Shown here piece by piece: positions 34,558-43,083 of a DNA stretch of 53,834 nt. Origin of the DNA: Dehalococcoidia bacterium. Lineage in GTDB: Bacteria; Chloroflexota; Dehalococcoidia; Bin125. The notes beneath the pieces are model-generated. The model ran no database searches, was not told the DNA's origin, and was given only the letters and a program-made list of their open reading frames with translations. Both the position numbers and the translations under genes were made by a program. The stretch's first letter is position 1, and the number at the start of each line of letters is the position of its first letter. The stretch spans positions 1 to 53,834 of the forward strand of contig JAJEBU010000107.1 of assembly GCA_022822375.1 (NCBI GenBank), written 5' to 3'.

Positions 34558-36110
34558 CGCAGTCCAGACGGGTGCTCGGAGGCCAACTGCAACACGGCGT
34601 CGATCAGACCGTCGACGGTGTAGACATCCGCGACGGCAGCGACCGACAGGCCCAACTGACGGGCGGCAGCGGCCGAGACCGGCCCGATGCAGACCGCCTG
34701 CAATGAGTCTAGTTGCGCAGCAGCGCTGTCCGTATCGCGCAGCATCCTGACGAGTCCTTGAGCGGTCGACGGAGAGGTGAGCGTGACTAGATCGGCAGCG
34801 TGGCGGAGCTCGGCCAGCGCATCGGGATCGGGCGTCGGGGTGACGGTGTCGTAGAAGGCAACGTCGTCGACGCGGGCGCCGGCGTCGGCGAGCCGCTCGC
34901 GGAGGACCGGGCTGCCCAGCGCGGCTCTGGCGAGGAGTACTCGTTTGCCGGCCAGGTCTTCAGCGGCGAGACGGTCGCTCAGCGCGGTGCTGGTGAATGC
35001 CGCCGGGACGACGTCAGCTTGCAAGCCGCGGCGCGACAGCGCCCGAGCGGTTTCACTGCCAATCGCGGCAATCCGCACTCCGGCGAAGGCCCGCGCGTCG
35101 AACTGACGATGCTGCAGAGCATTCCAGAGCGTGTCGACGCCGTTGACGCTGGTCAGCGCGACGTAGTGGTACTGCCCGTCGGCGAGTCGCTGGACGGCCG
35201 CGTCGACGGCCGCGTCCTGGCGGGGGCGAATCTCAATCGTCGGCAGGGCGATGACCATCGACCCCAACGCTCGCAGCCGCTCGATCATCGACGCGCTCTG
35301 GGCGGCGGGGCGCGTGACGACGATCCGCCAGCCGGCCAGCGGCAGATCGGCGACGGGGTGGGCGAGTGGGACGGTCGGCCCGATCACGACCGTCACCGGT
35401 GGGTTGAGGGTGCGAGCGGACTCAGACAGCTCGGCAATCGGCGCTGTGATGACGCGCTGCTGCGGTGTGGTGGCACGCTCGATCGCGGCGGCCGGGGTCT
35501 GAGCGGACAGTCCGGCGTCAATCAAGCGAGCGGCGATGTGTTCGATGCTGCGCCAGGCCATCATCAGGACGATCACGCCGCCGACGTTGGCGACCGCGTG
35601 CCAATCGATCGGCTCTGCGCCGCCGTCGCCATCGGATCCGGTGACGATGGTCACCGACGAGGACGCACGGCGATCCGTGACGGCGATGCCGGCCGCTGCT
35701 GCAGCCGCTGTCGCGCTCGTGACGCCCGGGATGACGCGGACGGGAATGCCCGCCGCGGTCAGGGCAGACGCTTCTTCGCCGCCGCGTCCGAAGACGAAGG
35801 GGTCGCCGCCCTTGAGTCGGACGACGCGTCGTCCGCGCCGGGCGTGATCGATCAGCATCTGGTTGATGTCGTCCTGCGTGACGGTCTGGCCGCCGGGCGC
35901 TTTGCCGACATCGATCAGTTGGACCTTCCCGTCGGCGTGCCCATCGGAGTGCCCGTCGGCGTGCCTAGCCAGGTCGAGCAACTCGGGCGCAGCCAGACGG
36001 TCGTAGAGGACAACGTCGGCGCGTCGCAGCGCGTCCGCGCCGGCGAGCGTGATCAGGCGTGGATCGCCTGGTCCGGCGCCGACCAACAGGACGGGCTGCA
36101 GGTCAGGCAT
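34554..36110 (-). CDS. cobA-hemD: fused uroporphyrinogen-III C-methyltransferase / uroporphyrinogen-III synthase
   Basis: A 518-residue fusion. Residues 1-about 250 are the SAM-dependent methyltransferase ([41 protein letters not shown]), giving precorrin-2. Residues about 260-518 are HemD ([55 protein letters not shown]). One polypeptide thus makes uroporphyrinogen III and diverts it to siroheme or corrin. [13 protein letters not shown] insertion (about 50-61), an internal duplication, sits on the surface before the glycine-rich core. The start overlaps the end of hemC. Confidence 0.92.
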   Translation of the reverse strand: MPDLQPVLLVGAGPGDPRLITLAGADALRRADVVLYDRLAAPELLDLARHADGHSDGHADGKVQLIDVGKAPGGQTVTQDDINQMLIDHARRGRRVVRLKGGDPFVFGRGGEEASALTAAGIPVRVIPGVTSATAAAAAAGIAVTDRRASSSVTIVTGSDGDGGAEPIDWHAVANVGGVIVLMMAWRSIEHIAARLIDAGLSAQTPAAAIERATTPQQRVITAPIAELSESARTLNPPVTVVIGPTVPLAHPVADLPLAGWRIVVTRPAAQSASMIERLRALGSMVIALPTIEIRPRQDAAVDAAVQRLADGQYHYVALTSVNGVDTLWNALQHRQFDARAFAGVRIAAIGSETARALSRRGLQADVVPAAFTSTALSDRLAAEDLAGKRVLLARAALGSPVLRERLADAGARVDDVAFYDTVTPTPDPDALAELRHAADLVTLTSPSTAQGLVRMLRDTDSAAAQLDSLQAVCIGPVSAAAARQLGLSVAAVADVYTVDGLIDAVLQLASEHPSGLR

Positions 36111-36990
36111 GCTGCTCCGCCATCAGACGCTCGCCTCGTTCCAGCAGCCGTTCGGCGACCTCGAGGCCGACCTGGTCAGGATCCTCGCCGGCGCGTTGGA
36201 CATCGATGGACGTCTCGCCGTCTTCGCTGAGTAAGCGTCCAGCGAGCACGACCTCGCCGCCGCGCACGCCGCCCAACGCGCCGAGCGGCAGCGAACAGCC
36301 GGCGCCCAGCGTTCGCAGCATCGCGCGCTCGGCCGAGACAGCCAGCGCGGTGGGCTCGTGGTTGATTGTGGCGAACGCGCTCGCATCATCGTTGCGGCAC
36401 TGCAGGACGAGCGCTCCCTGACCCGGCGATGGCATCATCAGATCGATCGGGATCAGCTCGTCGGGCATGCGGCCGAGCCGTTGCAGCGCAACGGCCGCGA
36501 CGACGACGGCGTCAACCTCACCGTTGGCCATGATGGCCACGCGCGTGTCGACGTTGCCGCGGATGTCGACAATCTCCAGGTCCGGGCGGCGTCTCAGCAG
36601 CTGGGCCGCGCGGCGGCGCGAACCAGTGCCGATCCGTGCGCCCGCAGGCAGCGCATCGAGGAGGCCGGCCCGGCTCGCGAGCGCGTCGCGGACATCCCCG
36701 CGCGGCAGCCAGCAGGCCAGCGCTGTGCCGTCCGCGATCTGCGGCGGGACATCCTTGGCCGAGTGCACGGCGAGGTCAATCTGCCCGTCGAGCAGCGCCC
36801 GTTCGACCGCTCGGACGAAGACGCCCTGGCCGCCGATCTGGCGCAAGCTGGACACGCGGTCTCGGTCTCCCTGCGTGGTGATGGGAATGAACTCGGTCTC
36901 GATGCCGGCCGCGGCGAGCGCCGCTGAGGCAATCTCCGCCTGCACCCGCGAGAGCGCGCTGCCGCGACCGCCCAGGCGTTGCGTGTTCAC
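36103..36990 (-). CDS. hemC: hydroxymethylbilane synthase (porphobilinogen deaminase)
   Basis: A 295-residue enzyme that polymerises four porphobilinogens. It has VHSAKDVP, GTGSRRRAAQLLRRRPDLEI and RGNVDTR, SPGQGAL, and the dipyrromethane cofactor Cys in GAGCSLPLGA. The start is GTG, overlapping the upstream stop in GTGA, and the 3' end overlaps the start of cobA-hemD by eight bases. Translational coupling along the operon is likely. Confidence 0.93.
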   Translation of the reverse strand: MNTQRLGGRGSALSRVQAEIASAALAAAGIETEFIPITTQGDRDRVSSLRQIGGQGVFVRAVERALLDGQIDLAVHSAKDVPPQIADGTALACWLPRGDVRDALASRAGLLDALPAGARIGTGSRRRAAQLLRRRPDLEIVDIRGNVDTRVAIMANGEVDAVVVAAVALQRLGRMPDELIPIDLMMPSPGQGALVLQCRNDDASAFATINHEPTALAVSAERAMLRTLGAGCSLPLGALGGVRGGEVVLAGRLLSEDGETSIDVQRAGEDPDQVGLEVAERLLERGERLMAEQHA

Positions 36991-37655
36991 GGCAGGGGAT
37001 CCGCGCTGCGAATGGGCTGTCCCAACCGCGCCAGGAGCAGCGCCTTGGCCTGGCCGCGTCGGCGTTGCGCGAGCAGGATGCGCAGTTGGCCGTCCATTGC
37101 GGCCTGCCAGGCATCTGCGGAGACGGATCGGAAGACGTGGCGGCGGCGCAGGTCGGCGCGGACCTCAGCGACGAGTTCGGTCATGCTCGATGTGTCAGCA
37201 TCCAGATAGTCGGTCAGTTCTTCGCGCAGTCGGCGGGCGGCAGCCGGGCTGCCGCCGCTAGTGGAGATTGCGAGGGTCACGGGCGGCTGTCTGACGACGG
37301 CGGGCAGGATGAAGTCACAGTGCTCAGGGTCGTCGGCGGCATTGAAGGGCACGCCGATCGCACGTGCGTGCGCCTGCAGGCGAGCGTTGTCAGACGGGTC
37401 GTCGGCGGCCGCCATGACCAGTGCGCAGCCGGCCATGTCTCCGATCTCATACTGGCGGGGCAGATGTTGAATGTGGCCCTGTTGCTCCAACGCTGCCAGC
37501 TCTGCCGACAGTTCAGCCGCTGCGACGCAGACATCCGCCTCGGCAGCCAATAGACCCCGCACCTTTTCCAGCGCCAGTCTGCCTCCGCCGATGACGAGCA
37601 CGCGCCGACCGCTCAGGTCGAAGAACACTGGATAGTAGGGTCGGCTGGGGGACAC
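36987..37655 (-). CDS. precorrin-2 dehydrogenase / sirohydrochlorin ferrochelatase-like (CysG N-domain, SirC/Met8-like)
   Basis: A 222-residue protein with an NAD-binding core GRRVLVIGGGRLALEKV, then NAADDPEHCDFILPAVV and ISTSGGSPAAARRLREE. The Asp in the ADDPEHCDF region is the usual catalytic residue of Met8p/SirC. The enzyme oxidises precorrin-2 to sirohydrochlorin and may insert iron. As first gene of the cluster with cobA it points to siroheme synthesis. In many bacteria hemA (glutamyl-tRNA reductase) comes next; here it is absent and an unrelated gene lies upstream. Confidence 0.85.
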   Translation of the reverse strand: MSPSRPYYPVFFDLSGRRVLVIGGGRLALEKVRGLLAAEADVCVAAAELSAELAALEQQGHIQHLPRQYEIGDMAGCALVMAAADDPSDNARLQAHARAIGVPFNAADDPEHCDFILPAVVRQPPVTLAISTSGGSPAAARRLREELTDYLDADTSSMTELVAEVRADLRRRHVFRSVSADAWQAAMDGQLRILLAQRRRGQAKALLLARLGQPIRSADPLP

Positions 37656-37661
37656 GGAGAC

Positions 37662-38600
37662 TCAGGCGGGGATATCGAGTTGGGCGATCGCGATGCCGCG
37701 CTCGCCCTGCGTGGTGTAGAGCAGGTATGTTTGGCCGTCGTCCTCAAAGACGGCGGGGTCGCGCAGTTCGTGGACGGGTTGCGGCGCGTAGCCGCGCACG
37801 CTCGGCGCGATCGGCAGGTGGGCGCCCTCCCAGTCGTAGGTGGGACGCAGCAGCTCCGAGGGTGGGCCGGCCGTCCATTCACGCCAGTCGCCGCAGAGCG
37901 CGATCGGCGCGGAGTAGATGCGCTCGGGGGCGTCGCCGACGGTCGTCCAGAAGACCCACAGCGCGTCAGCGGAGCGCAACAGCGCACAGTGGCGCATGTC
38001 GTCGGCGAACAGCTGAGGACCCGGCTCGAAGCTCGTCAACCCGTCGTCCGAGCGGTAGAGGATGCCGGGCATCGCCATGCCATACCAACCCGGCTCTTGC
38101 ACATCGTCGAGTTCGATCATGCGCAGGTATGGCGCGGCGATGATCTCGTCGCGGGCGTCGAAGTGCACGCCGTCTGCAGAGAGCGCGACGCGCGAGACCT
38201 GGCGTCCGTCAGCGAGCTGACCGTGATGATAGAGACGGATCTGTCGCGCGTCGTCGTCCACGACGGCGTCTGGCGAGGCGATATGAGGGTAGAGGCGGCC
38301 CAGTTCCTTGAGTCGGTCGAGTCCATCGTCGAACTCGTCGTATGAACTGGGGAACGCGGTCTGTTCGAGCTGCAGGGCGCCTGGTTCATGGGTCCGCCAC
38401 GGACCCAGCAGATGATCGGCGAGCGCGAGGCGGATGTAGCGGCCCTGGTGATCGGCGAAGTAGAGGTAGTACTCGGCCATGCGGTGTGGGAGCCACTCGG
38501 GCGCGCGGATCAGAGATGGGCCGTTGATGTTGGCGCCCATCCGCGGATCCATGTCGGGCTGGATGATGGGGCCGTCGGTCGACAACCGAATCGCGCGCAT
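37662..38600 (-). CDS. five-bladed beta-propeller protein, glycoside hydrolase family 43/62-like
   Basis: A 312-residue protein without a signal peptide. It has repeated strand blocks (YYLYFADHQGRYIRLALADHLLGPW; HIASPDAVVDDDARQIRLYHHG; ALWVFWTTVGDAPERIYSAPIAL; LRDPAVFEDDGQTYLLYTTQGERGIAIAQL) and the LRDP/SPDAV acid positions seen in GH43-type propellers. The last blade is the best match. Substrate and activity are unknown, and it could be a non-catalytic propeller. The start chosen is the ATG with GGAG six bases upstream. It lies six bases before the sirC-like gene and so may be the operon's first gene. Confidence 0.6.
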   Translation of the reverse strand: MRAIRLSTDGPIIQPDMDPRMGANINGPSLIRAPEWLPHRMAEYYLYFADHQGRYIRLALADHLLGPWRTHEPGALQLEQTAFPSSYDEFDDGLDRLKELGRLYPHIASPDAVVDDDARQIRLYHHGQLADGRQVSRVALSADGVHFDARDEIIAAPYLRMIELDDVQEPGWYGMAMPGILYRSDDGLTSFEPGPQLFADDMRHCALLRSADALWVFWTTVGDAPERIYSAPIALCGDWREWTAGPPSELLRPTYDWEGAHLPIAPSVRGYAPQPVHELRDPAVFEDDGQTYLLYTTQGERGIAIAQLDIPA

Positions 38601-38649
38601 GTCACACTCCGCACCGCTGCGCTCGGATGCTGTCATCTTAGAGGCGGAT

Positions 38650-39291
38650 ATGCTCGCTGGTATGAGACGTCACCAGCTGGGACTGCAGCACGGCGCGCTG
38701 CGCGAGATCATTGAGACGGCGATTCTGGGCTTGATCGTCTTCCTGCTCGCGCGCGAGGCGGTACAGAACTTCCAGGTCGAGGGGCGTTCGATGGCGCCGA
38801 CTCTGGCGAGCTCGGAGTTGGTCTTGGTCAACAAGATCGGATTCTGGGAGGTCGACCTCGGGCCCTTCGATGCGCTGCTCCCGGGTCGCAGCAACGGTGA
38901 TTTCCTGCTTTCAGGACCGCACCGCGGATCGGTGATCATCTTCCAACCGCCCTATCAGAGCGCGCACGACTTCGTGAAGCGGGTGATCGGGTTGCCCGGC
39001 GACATGATCGAGGTCACCCACGGGCGCGTCTTCGTCAACGGAACTGAGCTGAACGAGCAGGACTACACCTACGCGCCTCCCAGCTATCAGTGGGGGCCGG
39101 CCGTGATCCCGCCGGAGCACTATTTCGTGCTGGGTGACAACCGCAACTCCAGCCAGGACTCGCACGTCTTCGGCCCGATCCATGAGGACCAGATTGTCGG
39201 CGAGGTGATGTTCCGCTGGTTCCCGTTCGACAAGATCACGAGCGGCATCTCGCGGGAGACGGTCGACTACAACGGAACCGTGCTGCAATGA
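38650..39291 (+). CDS. lepB: signal peptidase I
   Basis: A protein of about 213 residues with one N-terminal membrane helix (IIETAILGLIVFLLA), the catalytic Ser in GRSMAPTL, the catalytic Lys in FVKRVIGLPGD and the GDNRNSSQDSHVFGP box, all as in type I signal peptidases. It cleaves signal peptides at the outer membrane face. Two starts are possible: ATG 38650 with GAGGCGG only two bases away, or ATG 38662, which a TATGCT (38649-38654) would place at the transcript start. The stop overlaps the pyrE start (ATGA). Confidence 0.9.
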   Translation: MLAGMRRHQLGLQHGALREIIETAILGLIVFLLAREAVQNFQVEGRSMAPTLASSELVLVNKIGFWEVDLGPFDALLPGRSNGDFLLSGPHRGSVIIFQPPYQSAHDFVKRVIGLPGDMIEVTHGRVFVNGTELNEQDYTYAPPSYQWGPAVIPPEHYFVLGDNRNSSQDSHVFGPIHEDQIVGEVMFRWFPFDKITSGISRETVDYNGTVLQ

Positions 39292-39863
39292 GCGGCTCAG
39301 CTGAGGCGATGACGATGCTGGAAGCGGCCGGCGCCGTGCTGCGCGGACACTTCCAGTACGCGTCGGGACGGCACGGCGACACCTACATCGAGAAGTTCCG
39401 ACTGCTCGAGCGTCCGCGACTGACCGAATCGTTGTGCGGACAGATCGCAGCATGGGCGCGGGCGCTGGATGTGGAGATCGTGGTCGGTCCGACGACCGGC
39501 GGCATCCTGCTCGGCCACGAGACCGCGAAACAGCTGGGCAACGACGTTCCCGCGTACTTCGCAGAGCGCCGTGAGGTCGGCGATGGGCGCTATCTGGGGC
39601 GCGGATTCAGCATTGACGCGGGGCAGCGGGTGTTGGTGGTGGACGACGTGCTGACCACAGGTGGATCGGTGCGTGACACGCTGGATGCGGTACGGGAGGC
39701 CGGTGGCGAGCCGGTTGGCGTGGGGTTGATCGTCGATCGGACGAACGGAGCGACCAGCTTCGACGGTCTTCCGATGTTCGCGTGTCTTGAGATCGACGTG
39801 GCGAGCTATGACCCGGCCGACTGTCCGCTCTGTCGTGACGGAGTGGCGCTGACCCGCACCTGA
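39288..39863 (+). CDS. pyrE: orotate phosphoribosyltransferase
   Basis: A 191-residue PRTase. It begins with the OPRT signature LRGHFQYASGRHGDTYIEKF and carries the PRPP loop RVLVVDDVLTTGGSV. A CPLCRDG near the end is common in the PyrE subgroup of GC-rich bacteria. It joins orotate to PRPP in pyrimidine synthesis. Coupled to lepB by ATGA; no other pyr gene is near. Confidence 0.87.
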   Translation: MSGSAEAMTMLEAAGAVLRGHFQYASGRHGDTYIEKFRLLERPRLTESLCGQIAAWARALDVEIVVGPTTGGILLGHETAKQLGNDVPAYFAERREVGDGRYLGRGFSIDAGQRVLVVDDVLTTGGSVRDTLDAVREAGGEPVGVGLIVDRTNGATSFDGLPMFACLEIDVASYDPADCPLCRDGVALTRT

Positions 39864-39876
39864 GTCGCACCTGAGT
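39855..39876. repeat. tandem 11-bp duplication CGCACCTGAGT
   Basis: Two perfect copies at 39855-39865 and 39866-39876. The first contains the pyrE stop TGA. Same unit length and similar sequence (CGCAC-x-TGA) as the duplication at 2303-2324. Confidence 0.8.
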
Positions 39877-39896
39877 CGACAGAGATGCAGCGGAGG

Positions 39897-40577
39897 CTAG
39901 CCGGCGGCATGGATGAAGACGCCTGCCGCGGCCCCAGTCAGGTCGGCGATGACGGCGAGGGCGATCGCGTAGGCGCCGAAGCCGAAGGCGGTGCTGATCA
40001 CTGCAGCACGATCGTCGGCCTCGGGCGCGGCCGCTCGGACCGCGATGACGGCGAGCAGGGCCATGGCGACGGTCGCGAGCAGTCCCACGGCGAAGCTGGC
40101 CGGACCGACTACCAGGAAGACGTGCCAGACGGCGAATCCGCCGGTGACCGCGAGCGCGCGCAGCAGGGCGCGCGGGCTGACATCGATCTCGAAGATCGAG
40201 CGCAGCGCATAACGCGTCAGAGCGAACCACAGCGTCCAGGCAGCGAGGGAGGCGAGCGTACCGAACAGCATCACGCGCAGCGCCGCGCCGCCGACTCCGC
40301 TGCCGCCCGACTCAATGATCATCCAGAGGAACGCGCCCAGACTGGATGCGATCATACCCACGAGAAGCACGGACAGGGCGGGCGCGGTGTCGGACTCGGT
40401 GCGGGCAGCGTCGCCGATGACGGCGAGATCGCCGGCGAGCAGGCGTCGATGCAGGCTCAAGGCTCGACGCCAGTCGATGCCGCGCTGTGCGGCGTCGGAC
40501 CACTGGCGGAACCGCGCCGCGGCCCCGCGCGAGCGGTCGTGGGCAGCGACCGTAGGATGAATGGGAATCTGGGTCAT
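39897..40577 (-). CDS. multi-helix membrane protein, Yip1-domain-like
   Basis: A 226-residue protein with an N-terminal cytoplasmic part of about 65 residues and five hydrophobic helices (LSVLLVGMIASSLGAFLWMII, VMLFGTLASLAAWTLWFAL, VTGGFAVWHVFLVV, SFAVGLLATVAMALLAVIAV, IALAVIADLTGAAAGVF). The arrangement and ALLRALAVTGGF fit the Yip1 membrane family, but sequence similarity is weak. It converges with pyrE. Function unknown. Confidence 0.5.
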   Translation of the reverse strand: MTQIPIHPTVAAHDRSRGAAARFRQWSDAAQRGIDWRRALSLHRRLLAGDLAVIGDAARTESDTAPALSVLLVGMIASSLGAFLWMIIESGGSGVGGAALRVMLFGTLASLAAWTLWFALTRYALRSIFEIDVSPRALLRALAVTGGFAVWHVFLVVGPASFAVGLLATVAMALLAVIAVRAAAPEADDRAAVISTAFGFGAYAIALAVIADLTGAAAGVFIHAAG

Positions 40578-40647
40578 GATGTCACCTGGCTGAGTCCGAG
40601 CGTGGCCCGGAACTGGAAGAGCGCCGCCACAACCTCACTATGCCCTG

Positions 40648-41349
40648 ATGCCGTCGTCGTCTGAATCGAACCTGCGTAAAATCGACACGCTCGCGGCGCT
40701 GGACCGCGCGGTGTCGGTGTGTCGCGCCTGCCCGCGGCTGGTCGAATGGCGCGAGCGGGCGGCGTCGGAGCGGCGAGCCGCGTATCGGGGGGAGACCTAC
40801 TGGGGACGGGCCGTGCCGTCGTTCGGAGCAAGCGACGCGCGCATCCTCGTCGTCGGACTCGCGCCGGCGGCGCACGGCGCCAACCGCACCGGCCGTATGT
40901 TCACCGGCGATCGCTCGGGTGATTTCCTGTATCGCGCCCTGTACGAGGCGGGCCTGGCGAGCCAGCCAGAGGCGTGGTCTGCCGACGACGGGTTGGTGCT
41001 GAACGGCGTGCGGGTGACGTCAGTGGTGCGTTGCGCACCGCCCGAAAATCGGCCGAGCACCGCCGAGCGCGACCAGTGTCTGCCGTATCTGCGGAAAGAG
41101 CTGGCGCTGATCGACGACCTGCGGGTGATCGTCTGTCTCGGGGCGTTTGCCTGGGACAACTGCGCGAGGGAGCTGGCTGTGCGTCCGCGTCCGAAGTTCG
41201 CGCATCGGCTGGAGCGGCAGGTCGGTTCTGTGACGCTGCTGGGCTCGTATCACCCGAGCCAGCGAAACACGTTCACCGGACTGTTGACGGCGGAGATGCT
41301 CGCGGACGTGTTCGCGCGTGCGGCGCAGCTGGCGGGTCTGCGCGGTTAG
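40648..41349 (+). CDS. family 5 (UdgB-type) uracil-DNA glycosylase
   Basis: A 233-residue DNA repair enzyme. Motif 1 is GLAPAAHGANRTGRMFTGDRSGD (from 70), with Ala where family 4 has Glu, as in UdgB. Motif 2 is HPSQRNTFTG (202-211). Cys25, Cys28, Cys129 and Cys144 are placed to hold the [4Fe-4S] cluster of families 4 and 5. It removes uracil and some other deaminated bases. No strong ribosome site precedes the ATG. It diverges from the membrane protein gene. Confidence 0.87.
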   Translation: MPSSSESNLRKIDTLAALDRAVSVCRACPRLVEWRERAASERRAAYRGETYWGRAVPSFGASDARILVVGLAPAAHGANRTGRMFTGDRSGDFLYRALYEAGLASQPEAWSADDGLVLNGVRVTSVVRCAPPENRPSTAERDQCLPYLRKELALIDDLRVIVCLGAFAWDNCARELAVRPRPKFAHRLERQVGSVTLLGSYHPSQRNTFTGLLTAEMLADVFARAAQLAGLRG

Positions 41350-41356
41350 ACAGCGG

Positions 41357-41833
41357 TTAGCCGACGCAGAGTCCGCCGTCGGCGCAGCAGTCTTCGATCG
41401 GCGAGGCGCCCGCGGTCACTTCGGCGAGCGGAATCAGGTTCTGGGCGCGCGACGCGTATGACGCTGCTGGTTGGTCGTCGGTGATCGTGTAGACCTCCCA
41501 GCGGGTGCCTGAGGGGTCTGCAACCCAGACCTTGTCTTGTTCAGCATGGCAGCAGACGACCTGGTCCTCGATCTCAATGTCGAGTCCGAGGCGGCCGAAG
41601 CGCTCGGTCTCGCTGTGGACCTCGGCGGTGGAGTCGACCTCGACGCCGAGATGGTTGAGCGGGGCGCTGGCGTGCTCGCTCTCGATCAGGACCAGCTTGA
41701 GCGGCGGGTCCTCGACCTCGAAGTTGGCATAGCCGGGCCGCACCTTGTGCGGATCGGTTTGGAACATCTGGCTGTAGAACTGAATGGCGGCATCGAGCTC
41801 CGCCACGTTCAGCGCCAGTTGGACTCGAGACAT
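41357..41833 (-). CDS. arsI: ArsI/CadI-type VOC protein (C-As lyase-like)
   Basis: A 158-residue protein of the glyoxalase/dioxygenase (VOC) fold. It has the vicinal cysteines Cys94-Cys95 in VVCCHAEQDKVWVADPSGTRWEVY, the metal ligands Gln5, His61 and Glu113, and a C-terminal Cys-rich CCADGGLCVG, all matching ArsI. ArsI splits the carbon-arsenic bond of trivalent organoarsenicals such as MAs(III) using Fe(II) and O2; cadmium-induced CadI is the close relative. No arsR, arsB/acr3 or arsM is nearby, so regulation is not by an adjacent repressor. It is followed downstream by udg (convergent). Confidence 0.82.
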   Translation of the reverse strand: MSRVQLALNVAELDAAIQFYSQMFQTDPHKVRPGYANFEVEDPPLKLVLIESEHASAPLNHLGVEVDSTAEVHSETERFGRLGLDIEIEDQVVCCHAEQDKVWVADPSGTRWEVYTITDDQPAASYASRAQNLIPLAEVTAGASPIEDCCADGGLCVG

Positions 41834-41844
41834 TGTTGATCCTC

Positions 41845-42975
41845 CTAGTCGGCGACGGCGAGGGCCGGCGCACCCTGGCCTGTCGCCTCCACGCTATTGC
41901 GGTCGTGTACCAGCGGCATGACGAGGTCGCCGAACAGCGTGGCTTCCTCGTCGTGCGGATATCCGGAGAGGCAGAACTCCGTGCAGCCGATGTCGATGAA
42001 TTGCTGGAGCGTGTCGGCGACTTGCTGCGGATTGCCGACGATCATGAGTCCGGCACCGCCGCGCACGGTGCTCAGTCCGCTCCACAGATGCGGCGCGATG
42101 CGGTAGTCGTTGTCGCGCGACTCTTCGGTCAGCTGCCACATACGGCTGTCGGCCTGGGAGTCGCCACGCCACGTCTTGCGCACCTCGCGCTGACGGTCGG
42201 TGGTGCCGGCGATCAGGCGGTGCGCGGCGTCCCAGGCGTCGTCCTCGGTCTCGCGCACGCAGACTTGCATTCGCATACCGAAGTTGATCGACTCGCGTCC
42301 GAAGCCGTCGGCGCGGCGGCGGATATCGGCGACTTTGCGTTCGGTGCGTTCTGGGGTATCGCCCCAGAAGAGGTAACAGTCGGCGTGTTTGGCGCCGACG
42401 TCCCGCGCGGCGTCCGACTCGCCGCCGATGTAGAAGCGTGGATACGGCTGCTGGAGTGGTTTGGGGTGCGCGATCGCGCCGTGCAACTGGAAGTGTTTGC
42501 CGTTCCAGTCGATTCGCTCGTCGGAGGTCCAGAGCGCCTTCATGACCTCGACCGACTCGTCCATCACTTCGTAGCGTTCGTCGTGGCTGAAGGTGATCCC
42601 ATCGCCGGCCAGGTCGCGCGGGTTGCCGCCTGCGATCAGGTTGATGTAGACGCGGCCCTGCGAGAGCTGGTCGAAGGCGGCGATCATGCGCGCCATCTGG
42701 GTGGGCAGGATGTATCCCGGCCGGGCAGCGACGAGCATTTTCAGCTTGGTCGTCCGCGCTGACATCATGGCGGTCGAGATCCAGGCTTCCCAGCAGGTCG
42801 GCGTGACGGGCACCAGCGCGTACTCGAAGCCCGCCGCCTCAGCGGCCAGCGAGACACGGTCGAACATCTCCATCGAGGCGGGGATGAATTCGTCAGGGTC
42901 GGCGAAGTTGGTCAGGTCGCCATGGGTTGGGATGTACCAACCGAAGCGGATAGGGGTCTGGGGGGAATCGGGCAT
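41845..42975 (-). CDS. SsuD-like FMNH2-dependent monooxygenase (luciferase-like)
   Basis: A 376-residue TIM-barrel flavin monooxygenase. It has FGWYIPTHGD at the start, LVAARPGYILPTQMARMIAAFDQLSQGRVYINLIAGGNPRDLAGDG, the alkanesulfonate-monooxygenase signature, and FYIGGESDAARDVGAKHAD. SsuD-type enzymes desulfonate alkanesulfonates using reduced FMN from a separate reductase; related enzymes attack other carbon-sulfur or ring substrates. No ssuE or ssuABC gene is near, so the substrate is open. It lies 11 bases upstream of arsI on the same strand and is probably cotranscribed with it. Confidence 0.85.
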   Translation of the reverse strand: MPDSPQTPIRFGWYIPTHGDLTNFADPDEFIPASMEMFDRVSLAAEAAGFEYALVPVTPTCWEAWISTAMMSARTTKLKMLVAARPGYILPTQMARMIAAFDQLSQGRVYINLIAGGNPRDLAGDGITFSHDERYEVMDESVEVMKALWTSDERIDWNGKHFQLHGAIAHPKPLQQPYPRFYIGGESDAARDVGAKHADCYLFWGDTPERTERKVADIRRRADGFGRESINFGMRMQVCVRETEDDAWDAAHRLIAGTTDRQREVRKTWRGDSQADSRMWQLTEESRDNDYRIAPHLWSGLSTVRGGAGLMIVGNPQQVADTLQQFIDIGCTEFCLSGYPHDEEATLFGDLVMPLVHDRNSVEATGQGAPALAVAD

Positions 42976-43083
42976 GGTGGGTCCAATGTCTGGCAGTTCA
43001 GCAAACTCTAGGCTAACGGCTGACGGTTATCGTGTCGGCAGCAGAGTCGTTCGGCGTCCTGCACGAGGTGAGGGGACCCTGAG

